Shown: positions 1 through 10,024 of the stretch, piece after piece | How positions within the stretch are numbered: position 1 is the first letter of the stretch | Layout: each line of letters starts with the position of its first letter | Source of the DNA: Geobacillus jurassicus NBRC 107829 | GTDB lineage: Bacteria > Bacillota > Bacilli > Bacillales > Anoxybacillaceae | Direction: 5' to 3' | Length of the DNA: 43,429 nt | Assembly (NCBI RefSeq): GCF_001544315.1 | Contig: NZ_BCQG01000030.1 | Coordinates: 1-43,429, forward strand | The notes under the pieces: model-generated | What the model was told of the DNA's origin: nothing | The model's input: only the letters and a program-made list of their open reading frames with translations | Database searches by the model: none | Program-made: the position numbers and the translations under genes

Positions 1-81
1 AATTGTTTTTTACCGGTTTATTATCGGTCGTTGATTATCAACTGGAGGTGTTTTTTATGTTGTTTCAACAAGCCATAATAA

Positions 82-105
82 AAAACCTGCGCCCATGCAG
101 GTTTT
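82..105 (-). terminator. Rho-independent terminator after the 85-aa membrane protein
   Basis: A 9-bp perfect stem (AAAACCTGC with GCAGGTTTT) around a 6-nt loop. Read leftward it is followed by a T-rich tract, as expected at the end of the minus-strand gene that stops at 119. Confidence 0.8.
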
Positions 106-118
106 GTGTTATAAAAAT

Positions 119-376
119 CTACTTGTTGTCATTCTTGTTGAGAATGGAAAATAAACCTGTAAATAAGAAAATAGCCCCCACCGTTTTATAAGCGTTTATA
201 TACCCTTTTAACATTTGCAAATATTCTTGAGAATCCACAGAGCCACCTACGGATCGAACCCATGATGAAACAGAAGAAACTCCCAATCTAGGGCTGTTTA
301 AAATTAACAACAATCCAATAACAGCGACAATCAATGAAATAAATTTCATTTTGTTCGGGTCTTTTAAAAAATTCAT
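119..376 (-). CDS. Small two-helix membrane protein, function unknown
   Basis: An 85-residue protein that I do not recognise. It has a hydrophobic segment at about residues 11-30 and a second at about 64-79, so it is probably a two-pass membrane protein. A polar loop with several Ser and Gly lies between them and the tail is Lys/Asn/Asp-rich. The ATG at 376 has an AAAGG-type ribosome binding site. The gene is followed by a good terminator and preceded by a 39-codon ORF on the same strand, so the two may be cotranscribed. The hydrophobic pattern and start signals support it being real, but give no function. Confidence 0.65.
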   Translation of the reverse strand: MNFLKDPNKMKFISLIVAVIGLLLILNSPRLGVSSVSSWVRSVGGSVDSQEYLQMLKGYINAYKTVGAIFLFTGLFSILNKNDNK

Positions 377-429
377 TTTATCCCTTTCTTCCCCCTCTCT
401 TGATGCAGTTGGACTTGATTACCAGTCCA

Positions 430-549
430 TTATAACATATATAAGTCTATCCGTTTTGTTAAAATCTGTTCCCACTCGCTTTGAGTGAAAGGCTTTTTCA
501 ACTGGGCTACAAACTCTTTTATGATTCCTAAGCCGTAATATGTCCCCAT
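430..549 (-). CDS. 39-aa small ORF with strong ribosome binding site, possibly an N-terminal gene remnant
   Basis: Starting at ATG 549, a GGGAGG ribosome binding site lies about 3 nt upstream in a good context. The 39-codon product begins MGTYYGLGII and contains a Trp/Glu-rich amphipathic stretch (QSEWEQIL). It ends with TAA at 430, 53 nt before the ATG of the next minus-strand gene. The composition is protein-like (charged, amphipathic) and fits much better than the overlapping 61-codon frame at 419-604. The start resembles N-termini I have seen in longer uncharacterised Bacillus proteins, so this may be the surviving front of a truncated gene. That resemblance is from memory and weak. Confidence 0.4.
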   Translation of the reverse strand: MGTYYGLGIIKEFVAQLKKPFTQSEWEQILTKRIDLYML

Positions 550-642
550 ACGCCTCCCGTCTTCCATCAACCATACTATAATGAGCAGTATTCAACCATG
601 TCATACATTAAAAAAAAGAAAGAGGTCTCTAGACATACATAC

Positions 643-678
643 AAAAGCAGCTTGCCAATTCAGCGGCAAGCTGCTTCT
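643..678 (-). terminator. Terminator of katG
   Basis: A 10-bp perfect stem (GCAGCTTGCC at 647-656 with GGCAAGCTGC at 665-674) and a short loop, followed leftward by a CTTTTG tract. It lies 15 nt past the katG stop codon. Confidence 0.8.
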
Positions 679-692
679 TTTCGCCTCGCCGA

Positions 693-2969
<2,277 letters not shown>

Positions 2970-2976
2970 CTATAAT

Positions 2977-3027
2977 TGATAATGATTAGCACATTAAAAT
3001 TATACTAAATTGATATTTAATAGTAAA
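2977..3027 (-). promoter_or_regulatory. katG promoter with Fur/PerR-like operator
   Basis: On the minus strand a -35 TTTACT (3022-3027), a 17-bp spacer and a perfect -10 TATAAT (2999-3004) predict a start near 2992. The 15-mer TGATAATGATTAGCA at 2977-2991 matches the Fur 7-1-7 consensus (TGATAAT-N-ATTATCA) at 13 of 14 positions and the PerR consensus at 11 of 14. It covers the transcription start, a repressing position. The match favours Fur; katG genes in Bacillaceae are more often PerR targets. Confidence 0.7.
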
Positions 3028-3146
3028 GGATAAAAAATATTTTTTAGTATAAAATCTTCAATAAATGCCATCTTACGATTTTCTTGTGTGAGTTATTCTC
3101 CCATTTCATAATGAAAAATAGGTCGAAAAATAGTTATTCATCCGAA

Positions 3147-3174
3147 ACATTTTTCCAAACATTATCATTTAATA
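3147..3174 (+). promoter_or_regulatory. Weak candidate sigma-K promoter
   Basis: AC (3147-3148), 17-bp spacer, then CATTTAATA (3166-3174), compared with the sigma-K pattern AC-N16/17-CATANNNTA: one mismatch in the -10. It lies about 45 nt before the start of the next gene. The call leans on the clear sigma-K promoter of a neighbouring gene. Confidence 0.35.
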
Positions 3175-3217
3175 CAGTAGTATCAAATCTAAAATATTGG
3201 GAAAGGATGATCTACTT

Positions 3218-3700
3218 ATGGTTTGTGTGTGCAATGAAGGGTTATTTCCGCAATTGTTCTTTACCCAATCATCGACGGATTTGCCAATTACCATTCCACT
3301 AACAGGAACGGCTGTCACGGAAGTGCTTCGTTTGCAACCGATTACCACCCTTAGTGGCGATCGTGTCAAACTGGATTCTATAGTCGAACTAGAGTTGGCT
3401 GTGCTAGCCATCGCAACAGGCTTACCCTTAACAGGCATTACTTATCGCTTAGAACGTTCGACCAATGGAGGGGCCTTTACCCCGATTGCCTCGCTGGATG
3501 TAGAATCGCTCCTCCCTGTTTTAACTGCTGCCGCTAATACAACCTTATTCCCGAACTTAACATGGGTCGATGTACCAGGCGTAGGCACACATGTGTATCG
3601 CATCGTTATTGAAACAAATGGAGGCCTTCTATCCACATTGTTAAGCTCCATCACAGCCGAAACTCGCGCCTTGAATGCCCTTGTCGTCCGAAACGCATAA
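3218..3700 (+). CDS. Beta-rich protein, candidate spore-surface component
   Basis: A 160-residue protein starting at ATG 3218 (MVCVCNEG) behind the ribosome binding site GGGAAAGGATG. An in-frame TTG at 3197 is less likely because it would put the ribosome binding site inside the gene. Apart from a short CVCNEG start, the sequence is a run of alternating hydrophobic, Thr/Ser-rich strands with almost no helix formers, which suggests a compact beta-sandwich or jelly-roll fold like that of exosporium basal-layer proteins. I cannot name a family. It is followed by a good terminator and lies beside a sigma-K-controlled gene, so a role in the spore outer layer is the working inference. Confidence 0.75.
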   Translation: MVCVCNEGLFPQLFFTQSSTDLPITIPLTGTAVTEVLRLQPITTLSGDRVKLDSIVELELAVLAIATGLPLTGITYRLERSTNGGAFTPIASLDVESLLPVLTAAANTTLFPNLTWVDVPGVGTHVYRIVIETNGGLLSTLLSSITAETRALNALVVRNA

Positions 3701-3702
3701 CT

Positions 3703-3750
3703 AAAAAGGCTGACTCAATGAAAAACATATGCCATTGAGTCAGCTTTTTT
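3703..3750. terminator. Bidirectional terminator between convergent genes
   Basis: A long stem (AAAAAGGCTGACTCAATG at 3703-3720 with CATTGAGTCAGCTTTTTT at 3733-3750, one G-T pair) with T-tracts on both strands. It serves the rightward gene ending at 3700 and the leftward gene ending at 3807. Confidence 0.85.
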
Positions 3751-3806
3751 GCTGTTTCCGAACAAAAACTGTTTTTTGGGCATGTATCAAGCAATGGATA
3801 AAAAAG

Positions 3807-4382
3807 TCAAGCATGGATGGCAATATGGTTCAGCGCTCGAATCCCGTCAGGCAACTGTTGACAGAAAAAAAATCCTTCCATTTTGTAGGTCGTTTGTTCT
3901 TCGCCCATATGGATCTGAAACTGGAAATTCGAGAAAGAGAGGTTTTGCCCTGGCTCAATACGCGATACACGAATCGGTTTTAGCCAAAATTCCCCTTTCT
4001 CTTCGACCATTTGCTTGGCTTGTTCGGTCATGTATTGCCATGCTTCCATTACCACTGGGTTTACACGGCGGTCATACTGGACATCGTCCCCTAGTTTCGC
4101 TGATAATGCAATATGTTCTTTAGGGGTGACTCTCAAACATATGAAGGGATTTTCTAATGGGATAGAACCTATATTGCGAATCGTAAAATTGCCGATCACC
4201 GTTCCTTTGTATCCGGTTGTTTTCGGGAGCAATAATGAATATGTGAAATAGGAAATCGCCTGAATCTCATCGTGTTTCTGTTGGCTGGAATTTTTCAGCT
4301 CTTTTAATGCTTGTTTGACCGCCTGAAGCTCTTTCTCGATGGTGCTGATTTTATTTTCCATTTCCGGCAGACGGTGGATCAT
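3807..4382 (-). CDS. Coiled-coil plus beta-domain protein, candidate spore-associated
   Basis: A 191-residue protein of unknown function. Residues 1-42 form a charged coiled coil (heptads of Ile/Leu with Lys/Glu). The rest is beta-rich with motifs such as IGNFTIRNIGSIPLENP, resembling an immunoglobulin-like or sandwich fold. No signal peptide or membrane segment is seen. The ATG at 4382 follows a very strong AAGGAGGG ribosome binding site. It lies downstream of the sigma-K-controlled Cys-rich gene, with a terminator between them, so it may be expressed by partial read-through or from its own promoter. The coiled coil suggests an oligomeric scaffold or adaptor. I do not recognise a named family. 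Confidence 0.75.
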   Translation of the reverse strand: MIHRLPEMENKISTIEKELQAVKQALKELKNSSQQKHDEIQAISYFTYSLLLPKTTGYKGTVIGNFTIRNIGSIPLENPFICLRVTPKEHIALSAKLGDDVQYDRRVNPVVMEAWQYMTEQAKQMVEEKGEFWLKPIRVSRIEPGQNLSFSNFQFQIHMGEEQTTYKMEGFFFCQQLPDGIRALNHIAIHA

Positions 4383-4435
4383 CCTTTTCCCTCCTTACCC
4401 ATCTCAATGTTTTTTGTATGTTATATGTATGAAAA

Positions 4436-4464
4436 AAAAGAGGAGCGGATCTCCTCTTTTTTGC
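4436..4464 (-). terminator. Terminator of the Cys-rich spore-surface gene
   Basis: A 10-bp stem (AAAAGAGGAG at 4436-4445, CTCCTCTTTT at 4451-4460) with a 5-nt loop and runs of A/T on both sides. It stands 23 nt past the stop codon at 4487. Confidence 0.75.
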
Positions 4465-4486
4465 GAGCAGGAAGGAACATTGTTTT

Positions 4487-5122
4487 TTACATCGTTGGAA
4501 AGACGACCGGGCATTGCGGCGGAAAAACATCCACAGGGCATTCTTCCTCGCAGATGATCTCTGGACGGGGTTGGCAAAACCGTGCGGCCACTTCCAAAAT
4601 TACTTCAAAAGTCACAACGATACTTTGGCAAATTCTTACTGAAACGGTAGCGGTAATCGCATCGCCATTCTGAGTAAAGGCCCCTACGCGGCAAGTATTG
4701 AAGGTATTTTGCGTTGCATTGCAGCATACCGTTGTGCCTTCTGGAGCACAAAGAATCACTTCTTCGCTGGTCGTGATCAATGCTGGATTGCTGACTACTG
4801 TGACTTGGGCGCCAGCTGTGTTGGTTCCAGTCACCTCCAAAACAACTTGAATCGTTTTTCTTAAGGTGACAGCTTGCAATGTGACGAGTTGATCGCCGAC
4901 TACACACTCAATATCGCGGCGAGGAGCGTCTTCAGCACACTCCAACAAGGTGATGGAACAATTGACCTGAGAAATCGTAACGCCGGTTAAAGAATCAGTC
5001 GGAAACGTAAAGGTGATCTCTTGGGCGAGCTGTACAACGTGTGTTGTCCAGTCATATACTTTACAAACTTGGATGCATTCACGGTCGAATTGTTGAGCAA
5101 ATTGCTCTAAATTAATCGGCAT
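4487..5122 (-). CDS. Cysteine-rich beta protein under sigma-K control, probable spore coat/exosporium component
   Basis: A 211-residue protein starting at ATG 5122 (MPINLEQF) with ribosome binding site AAGGAAGGG; a longer frame to 5143 would start inside the ribosome binding site region. It holds about a dozen Cys, spread as ECIQVCKVYDW near the N-terminus, CAPEGTTVCC in the middle and FCQPRP...CEEECP near the end, among Val/Thr-rich beta strands. Two copies of a similar strand pattern (VVLEVTG and VILEVAARFC) suggest a repeated fold, loosely like DUF3794-type spore proteins; that family link is uncertain. Cys-rich beta proteins are typical of crosslinked spore layers. The perfect sigma-K promoter just upstream implies late expression in the mother cell. 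Confidence 0.8.
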   Translation of the reverse strand: MPINLEQFAQQFDRECIQVCKVYDWTTHVVQLAQEITFTFPTDSLTGVTISQVNCSITLLECAEDAPRRDIECVVGDQLVTLQAVTLRKTIQVVLEVTGTNTAGAQVTVVSNPALITTSEEVILCAPEGTTVCCNATQNTFNTCRVGAFTQNGDAITATVSVRICQSIVVTFEVILEVAARFCQPRPEIICEEECPVDVFPPQCPVVFPTM

Positions 5123-5163
5123 GGAATATACCCTTCCTTTCATTACATTTTTTTAGGCTACTC

Positions 5164-5190
5164 TATAGTATGTCACGAACAAATGGAAGT
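5164..5190 (-). promoter_or_regulatory. Consensus sigma-K promoter
   Basis: On the minus strand: AC (complement of 5189-5190), exactly 16 bp, then CATACTATA (complement of 5164-5172), a full match to AC-N16-CATANNNTA. The expected start near 5155 leaves a leader of about 33 nt with a good ribosome binding site before ATG 5122. This points to expression in the mother cell late in sporulation. Confidence 0.75.
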
Positions 5191-5420
5191 GATAGTTAAA
5201 AAACCCATTTTTATCATTAAAGCCCATTGTTTAGGACAAAGATAATAAATTTTACACTGGGCATGAACTCGGTTGCTTACAAACGATTCTGTACCAATAC
5301 AGCCATTTCATAACTGATAATGAGGTTTTTATACATTTGCCTCAAATGAAGTGTAAATAACCATCCATTTTTTGCATATAATCACTAATATGACAGATGG
5401 CTGAAAAAGGGGGGGAAGCC

Positions 5421-7139
5421 GTGAGCAGAGATCATAAAAGTATTCAATTGCAGCAACAAATCATCCATCTAAAATCCGAATTAGACAAATACAAAACATT
5501 GCTCGCTTCGTTAACCTCTGAGGACCAGTTAGCCCATCTTCACGAACAAACCAACCAGCTAATCGCTGAAAATACTGAACTTACCGAGAAATGCCGACAG
5601 TATGAAGACATGTTGTCTAGGCAAACAACGGAGATTCATGACTTATCGGCAACGTTAGAGAAGATGGATCAAGAAAACGGGAAGTTGCGCGAGGAGATCG
5701 AGCAATTGAAAACGGAGCGTTCCTATTGGAAAGAACAAGCAAAAATGAAAGAAGAGCACATCCAGTCTTTATTAAAAGAGATAGCGGATCTAAAGCAAAA
5801 GCAAACAGAATGGGAAAAAGAGCGGGAAATGATCGAAGAAAAAAAACGATCCCTAGAGAGGGAGCTTTCTGTGCAACGATCTTTCATGAACGAACATGTT
5901 TCGTTTCAGTCAACATTAACACTTTGCAAAGAAAGGATCGAGACGATGGAAAAAGATTATGGTATTTTAAAAGAGCACAACCATCAACTATCTCGAGAGG
6001 TGGAAGAACTGAAAAACGCTCTGGTCGCTCATAAACCAGAAGCAGATGAACTGAAAGAAGAAGTTCGCCTCTTGGTCAACAAACTTCATACGGTGGAAGA
6101 AAAACTATTGCAAATGGATCAAGAGAGACACAAGGATTTATTGGTTTTACAAAAACACATTTTAAACCAACAAGTTGAACTCGAGTCTATTTTGGAAAAA
6201 ACATCGCGATTTTCTAGAGAAATTGAACATCTATCTAAACAAATGGAAAATTTGACTAAAAAATGGGATAACCGAGAAAGAGAGGATCCTGATAGCAACA
6301 TGAGCGAATTAAAAGATATGTTGCGTCAGATTATGCAACTATTGACCATAGAGCACGAAACTTCCTCTCGAACGATCCAATCAGCCAAGCAACTGGTTGG
6401 CAGCAAACAGACAGAATCTTCATCGTCGAACAGCTTTTTGAAACTACAAGAATTTATTGATGAAACAAAACAGCCCATCGTGGTTTCACCTGTAAGAACC
6501 AAAGAATCACATCTAACCTCATCAACCCATCTATCTTCTCAAAAGTCCAACCAGATGAAACGTGTTCGAATGGAGAACCATTCCTCTCACAATAGTCGCC
6601 ATCCATCCCGACGACATCAATCGTCGACAGGAGAGGAAGAGGACAGGTCGCCGAACTCACCAGCATCCACCATCCAATCGCAAGATACGCTAAGTACAGA
6701 AGCCAGAATATGTGAATGGATCAACAACAACGAACATACACTTTCTATCCCTTCGCAAACTGAACTTCCATTCGATAGGGCGTCCGCTTTAGAAAGCCAA
6801 GATGGAACCAATACAATAACCCATCATGACCAATCGTTTAAAGACATGAGGGGGAATCACCAAAAAACAGAAAGTGAAAATGAGATTCATGAAACACTGA
6901 TGCTTCCAGCTCCAATAACAAAAAATGAACCAACCATGCAGGATGTGCCCTCCTCCCCCGCCGCTGCCCCCCTTTCGCCTACCAAAGCAACTAGCGAAAC
7001 GAACCTGGCCCATCCATCTTCTTCGCCAATGGAAACGGATAGAATGGTTCAGGCAGACAATCCATCCGCTGAAGAAGAAATAAAAAGCCATAAATGGCGG
7101 CTGCTATCCTTCTTCAAAAAGACGAAAATTGTCCCGTAA
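5421..7139 (+). CDS. Long coiled-coil protein with Ser/Thr-rich tail, candidate spore-layer scaffold
   Basis: GTG 5421 (MSRDHKS) is preferred over ATG 5397, because the AAAGGGGGGG ribosome binding site lies between them; the product is 572 residues. About residues 5-285 are an almost unbroken coiled coil rich in Glu, Lys, Gln and Leu. This is followed by a low-complexity linker rich in Ser, Thr, His and Pro (about 300-535). A short Arg/Lys/Trp tail (HKWRLLSFFKKTK) could bind a membrane or a partner. There is no signal peptide. A CATATAAT box at 5375-5382 resembles a sigma-E -10 but has no convincing -35. It faces away from the sigma-K gene with 298 nt between the two starts. A filament-like scaffold in sporulation is inferred from neighbours only. 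Confidence 0.75.
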   Translation: MSRDHKSIQLQQQIIHLKSELDKYKTLLASLTSEDQLAHLHEQTNQLIAENTELTEKCRQYEDMLSRQTTEIHDLSATLEKMDQENGKLREEIEQLKTERSYWKEQAKMKEEHIQSLLKEIADLKQKQTEWEKEREMIEEKKRSLERELSVQRSFMNEHVSFQSTLTLCKERIETMEKDYGILKEHNHQLSREVEELKNALVAHKPEADELKEEVRLLVNKLHTVEEKLLQMDQERHKDLLVLQKHILNQQVELESILEKTSRFSREIEHLSKQMENLTKKWDNREREDPDSNMSELKDMLRQIMQLLTIEHETSSRTIQSAKQLVGSKQTESSSSNSFLKLQEFIDETKQPIVVSPVRTKESHLTSSTHLSSQKSNQMKRVRMENHSSHNSRHPSRRHQSSTGEEEDRSPNSPASTIQSQDTLSTEARICEWINNNEHTLSIPSQTELPFDRASALESQDGTNTITHHDQSFKDMRGNHQKTESENEIHETLMLPAPITKNEPTMQDVPSSPAAAPLSPTKATSETNLAHPSSSPMETDRMVQADNPSAEEEIKSHKWRLLSFFKKTKIVP

Positions 7140-7281
7140 CCAAGAGGTGGGGAATCTCCCTGCCTCTCCCTATTTTGGATCCAAAACATCGCCTTTCTTT
7201 TTGTTTCCGATTATATCAGATCGTTCGTTCGGTGAACAGACCCTAGTGGTTTCCGTTCTGGAGCGGACGATGCGTAGGGAA

Positions 7282-7899
7282 TCAGCCGCGAAACAGCTGC
7301 ATAAGCATATATCCAGCCACTCCCCAAATGATGAGCGCCGAAATCCGATTCATGGCCCCTAGCACCCGCCCGCTACCGTCCAAGCGGCCGACCACTCTTC
7401 CAGCGAAGGAAAGGCCCAAAAACCATCCCCATGACACGATCACACATGCAGCGGTAAACGAGGCTTTCTCCATTCCTGTATAGGCAAGCGAACTCGTGCC
7501 GATGACGCCGATCGTATCTAAAATGGCATGGGGATTAAGCAGCGACACGGAGGCAGCGAAAGCGATTTGTTTGCGGGGCGGAAACATTTCAGCCGCTTCA
7601 CTTCCGCCAGCAGCAGGCTCGCTCTTCCATGTACTCCAGCCCATGTACAGCAAAAAAAGGACGCCCGCCCCCATCACGACCGTTTTCAGCCAAGCGGAAC
7701 CAAGCCAAACGAGCGAGACGCCCAAAACGGCGAGCAAAATCAACAACGTATCACACAACGACGCGGTCAGCACCGCCGGCAAAGCGTGCAGCCAACGCCG
7801 CTGGATTGCCCCTTGGGTCAAGATGAACACGTTTTGCACGCCAAGTGGCAAAATGAGCCCGAACGCAAGGATGAGCCCGTGAAGAAATGCCTTCATCAT
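7282..7899 (-). CDS. LysE/ArgO-family amino acid exporter
   Basis: A 205-residue membrane protein of the LysE/RhtB superfamily, which exports basic or other amino acids. It has the family N-terminus LILAFGLILPLGVQNVF and the mid-protein motif SLLNPHAILDT, with about six hydrophobic segments, the expected number for this family. The start overlaps the stop of the upstream ydbT-like gene by four bases (ATGA), with a GGGGA ribosome binding site, so translation is coupled. It may use ATG 7899 or the next codon. The specific substrate cannot be read from sequence; lysine or arginine is typical for the family. It is the last gene of a three-gene leftward operon. Confidence 0.9.
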   Translation of the reverse strand: MMKAFLHGLILAFGLILPLGVQNVFILTQGAIQRRWLHALPAVLTASLCDTLLILLAVLGVSLVWLGSAWLKTVVMGAGVLFLLYMGWSTWKSEPAAGGSEAAEMFPPRKQIAFAASVSLLNPHAILDTIGVIGTSSLAYTGMEKASFTAACVIVSWGWFLGLSFAGRVVGRLDGSGRVLGAMNRISALIIWGVAGYMLMQLFRG

Positions 7900-9350
7900 G
7901 TTTGATTCCCCTTTTTTCCTTGCAGCCAGCGATAGATCGCCGCCGCATCCGCTTCATCTACATCGACGACGCGGGCGCTGGTGCCGAGCGGCATGACGGA
8001 AGCGGAGATCGTCGCCAGCCGCCTTCGCTTTTGCCACCACGTTGCCGACGCCTCAAGCGATTGAAGGTGATGTTTTAACATGTACGTTGTCGTTTGGCGG
8101 AACCAACCGCTTCGGAGCGCCAACTGGCTCGCAGAAATCGCCCAGCCCGCTGCCTGGTGGCGCCGTGCCCCGATCCACGCGGCTGACGGCAGCACAAGCA
8201 ACAGCCATATCCCCCACGGGCGCCCAACATACGCAGCCAGAGTGATCGGAATCACCAGCCAATAGAGCGGCCGCAGCATGTAGCGGAGTTTCGCTCGCTT
8301 CGGCAACGGGTGGAACGTGACATCAAGATCATACTCCGGCAGGCATGCCCGAGCAATCGGCGCTATGCGCTCCTTTTTCACCAGCGGGCAAAGGACGACA
8401 TCCCCCTGTTTGCCGTCATCGAGCGCCCCGCCGGCGTGAATGAGCGAAACGGTCGCATATCCGAAGAGACGGCGCAACCAATTTTCGCGAATGACCACGC
8501 CTTGGACGCGGTCAACACGGATTGACACCGCTTTCCGCTCGATCAAACCGCGGGTGATCACGATCGTATCCCCTTGCTTTCGCACTGTGAATGAAGCGAA
8601 ACGAACCATATTTTGCACAATTGCTACCCCATAAGCGATCAACAACGCAAACAAGCTGACAATGCCAATGCACCATCGCCCATATCCGTTCCATGTCGCT
8701 TGGATATTGCGAAACAGCGCCTCATACGGAACGAGATCGCCAAGCTGCGACAGAAACGCCATTACCGCGGCCACTACCCCAAGCGCTCCTCCGCTTGTGA
8801 TAGCGGCAAACCATACTTCCTTCATCGAAAGGGTAAACAACGAAGGAAGAAGCTGTTGCCAGTCCGCGAGATCTTCCGGCTCCGTTAGGCTTCCTGCCCG
8901 TTCTTTTGCTTGCTCGATGCAGCGCTGCAAGCGGCGAACGTCTTCTCGCGACACGGCAGCAAGCGTCACTTCCGCTTCTCCAAGCACATTCCCAGCCGTT
9001 TCAATGCGTACATGGACCGCTCCGACGAGACGTTGCCATACTCCTTCAGTCAGCGAAATCCCTTGAATGCGTTCGAACGGAATCGCTCGTTTTTTCCGGA
9101 CAAACACCCCTTCTTCCACTTGCAACGTGTCCTCATCCCAATGATAGGTAAAACGAACCCATGAAAGAACGCCCATCACCATCGTATACCCTAAGGCAAT
9201 GAACGGAACGATCAGATCGCCCCAGGAAAAATCGCTGCCGCTGCCGGCAACGACGATCACAAGAAGCGGCAGCAGCATGTTTTTCAACTCTTTCCCGACC
9301 CCGGCCACAATCGCGATCGGATGGAGGCGGCGTTTAGTCGTCATCTTCAT
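7896..9350 (-). CDS. ydbT: YdbT-like membrane protein with bacterial PH domains
   Basis: About 484 residues, close to the 493 of Bacillus subtilis YdbT. It has paired membrane helices near the N-terminus (FIALGYTMVMGVLSWV), the middle and about residue 350, separated by three bacterial PH-like (DUF304) domains. The conserved pattern RKKRAIPFERIQGI, and a second copy around IERKAVSIRVDRVQGV, mark these domains. In B. subtilis, ydbST is in the sigma-W regulon and protects against some antimicrobial peptides; the same role is inferred here. The start is uncertain: the frame opens at 9374, but ATG 9350 and ATG 9344 lie close behind GGTGG, inside the end of ydbS. No sigma-W site was found upstream of the operon. 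Confidence 0.88.
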   Translation of the reverse strand: MKMTTKRRLHPIAIVAGVGKELKNMLLPLLVIVVAGSGSDFSWGDLIVPFIALGYTMVMGVLSWVRFTYHWDEDTLQVEEGVFVRKKRAIPFERIQGISLTEGVWQRLVGAVHVRIETAGNVLGEAEVTLAAVSREDVRRLQRCIEQAKERAGSLTEPEDLADWQQLLPSLFTLSMKEVWFAAITSGGALGVVAAVMAFLSQLGDLVPYEALFRNIQATWNGYGRWCIGIVSLFALLIAYGVAIVQNMVRFASFTVRKQGDTIVITRGLIERKAVSIRVDRVQGVVIRENWLRRLFGYATVSLIHAGGALDDGKQGDVVLCPLVKKERIAPIARACLPEYDLDVTFHPLPKRAKLRYMLRPLYWLVIPITLAAYVGRPWGIWLLLVLPSAAWIGARRHQAAGWAISASQLALRSGWFRQTTTYMLKHHLQSLEASATWWQKRRRLATISASVMPLGTSARVVDVDEADAAAIYRWLQGKKGNQT

Positions 9351-9816
9351 CCGCCACCTTCGCCCACTCAGCAATCAAGCGGCAAAGCCGTTCCGCTTCC
9401 TCGACGGAAAGCGCAGGAATTTCATGGACGGTCGCCGCGGTGAAAATGGCTACTGAAGCCAACTGATACCGTTTGAGAAACGGTCCCTGCCGCACATCGA
9501 CGTACTGGACGCGATTCATCGGAATCAACGTCCATGTCGTGGACCAAACGCCGCGTTGAATCTCCATTTCCTCCTCGCGAATGGCATACCGCCATCGTTT
9601 CTGCCGCAACGGCGGCAGCCAAACGACCCACACGAACGCTTCGACAAGCCATGCAGCGGCCAAGATGCTGATCAGCCAGTCCGGCCCGTCAAAACGCCAA
9701 ATGAGAAACGCGATTCCCCCGATGATGGCCCCTGACACCAAAGCCCCAATCCCTCCGGTCAAGCGCCAGACCGATATCGCCTGTTCAGAAATCGTCCTTC
9801 CTCCGTTGTGAAGCAT
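9334..9816 (-). CDS. ydbS: YdbS-like membrane protein with PH domain
   Basis: A 160-residue protein matching the length of B. subtilis YdbS (159). Two membrane helices (about 24-42 and 48-68) precede one bacterial PH-like domain containing TLIPMNRVQYVDVRQGPFLKRYQLA, the hallmark of this family. It is the first gene of the ydbS-ydbT-lysE-like operon and overlaps ydbT by about 17 bases. The ATG at 9816 has an AAAAGGAG ribosome binding site. A TATACT -10 about 50 nt upstream has only a poor -35. YdbS and YdbT are thought to act together in the membrane. Confidence 0.9.
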   Translation of the reverse strand: MLHNGGRTISEQAISVWRLTGGIGALVSGAIIGGIAFLIWRFDGPDWLISILAAAWLVEAFVWVVWLPPLRQKRWRYAIREEEMEIQRGVWSTTWTLIPMNRVQYVDVRQGPFLKRYQLASVAIFTAATVHEIPALSVEEAERLCRLIAEWAKVADEDDD

Positions 9817-9899
9817 CCCCGAACGCTCCTTTTCCTTTTTCCATGAATGCTATTTCCAGTATAACGAAACATTCCCATCTTGGCGAGCGCGTTTTTCGA

Positions 9900-9929
9900 G
9901 AATAGTTGACGAAAGCCAGTCAACTATTC
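9900..9929. repeat. Perfect 11-bp inverted repeat upstream of ydbS
   Basis: GAATAGTTGAC (9900-9910) and GTCAACTATTC (9919-9929) with an 8-nt loop, in the divergent region between ydbS and the permease relic. There is no T-tract directly after the stem on either strand, so it could be an operator or a weak terminator. Confidence 0.5.
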
Positions 9930-10024
9930 TATTCTAAAACTATTTTTTCGCTTAACTGCATAAAAGCATAAAAGTGAAAAAGTACATCCATGAATATTGT
10001 GCTAGAAAGGTTGTTGCTTGATGA

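Noticed and set aside
419-604. 61-codon minus-strand frame
   Set aside because: It overlaps the 39-codon frame at 430-549 in another phase, lacks a ribosome binding site and has a less protein-like composition.
3218-5122. Ena-type endospore appendage (DUF3992) subunits
   Set aside because: The Cys-rich beta composition is suggestive, but size and Cys pattern do not match what I recall of Ena1 proteins, so I did not name it so.
9817-9899. Sigma-W promoter for ydbST
   Set aside because: Expected from B. subtilis, but no TGAAAC-N16-CGTA match was found; only a poor sigma-A-like site.
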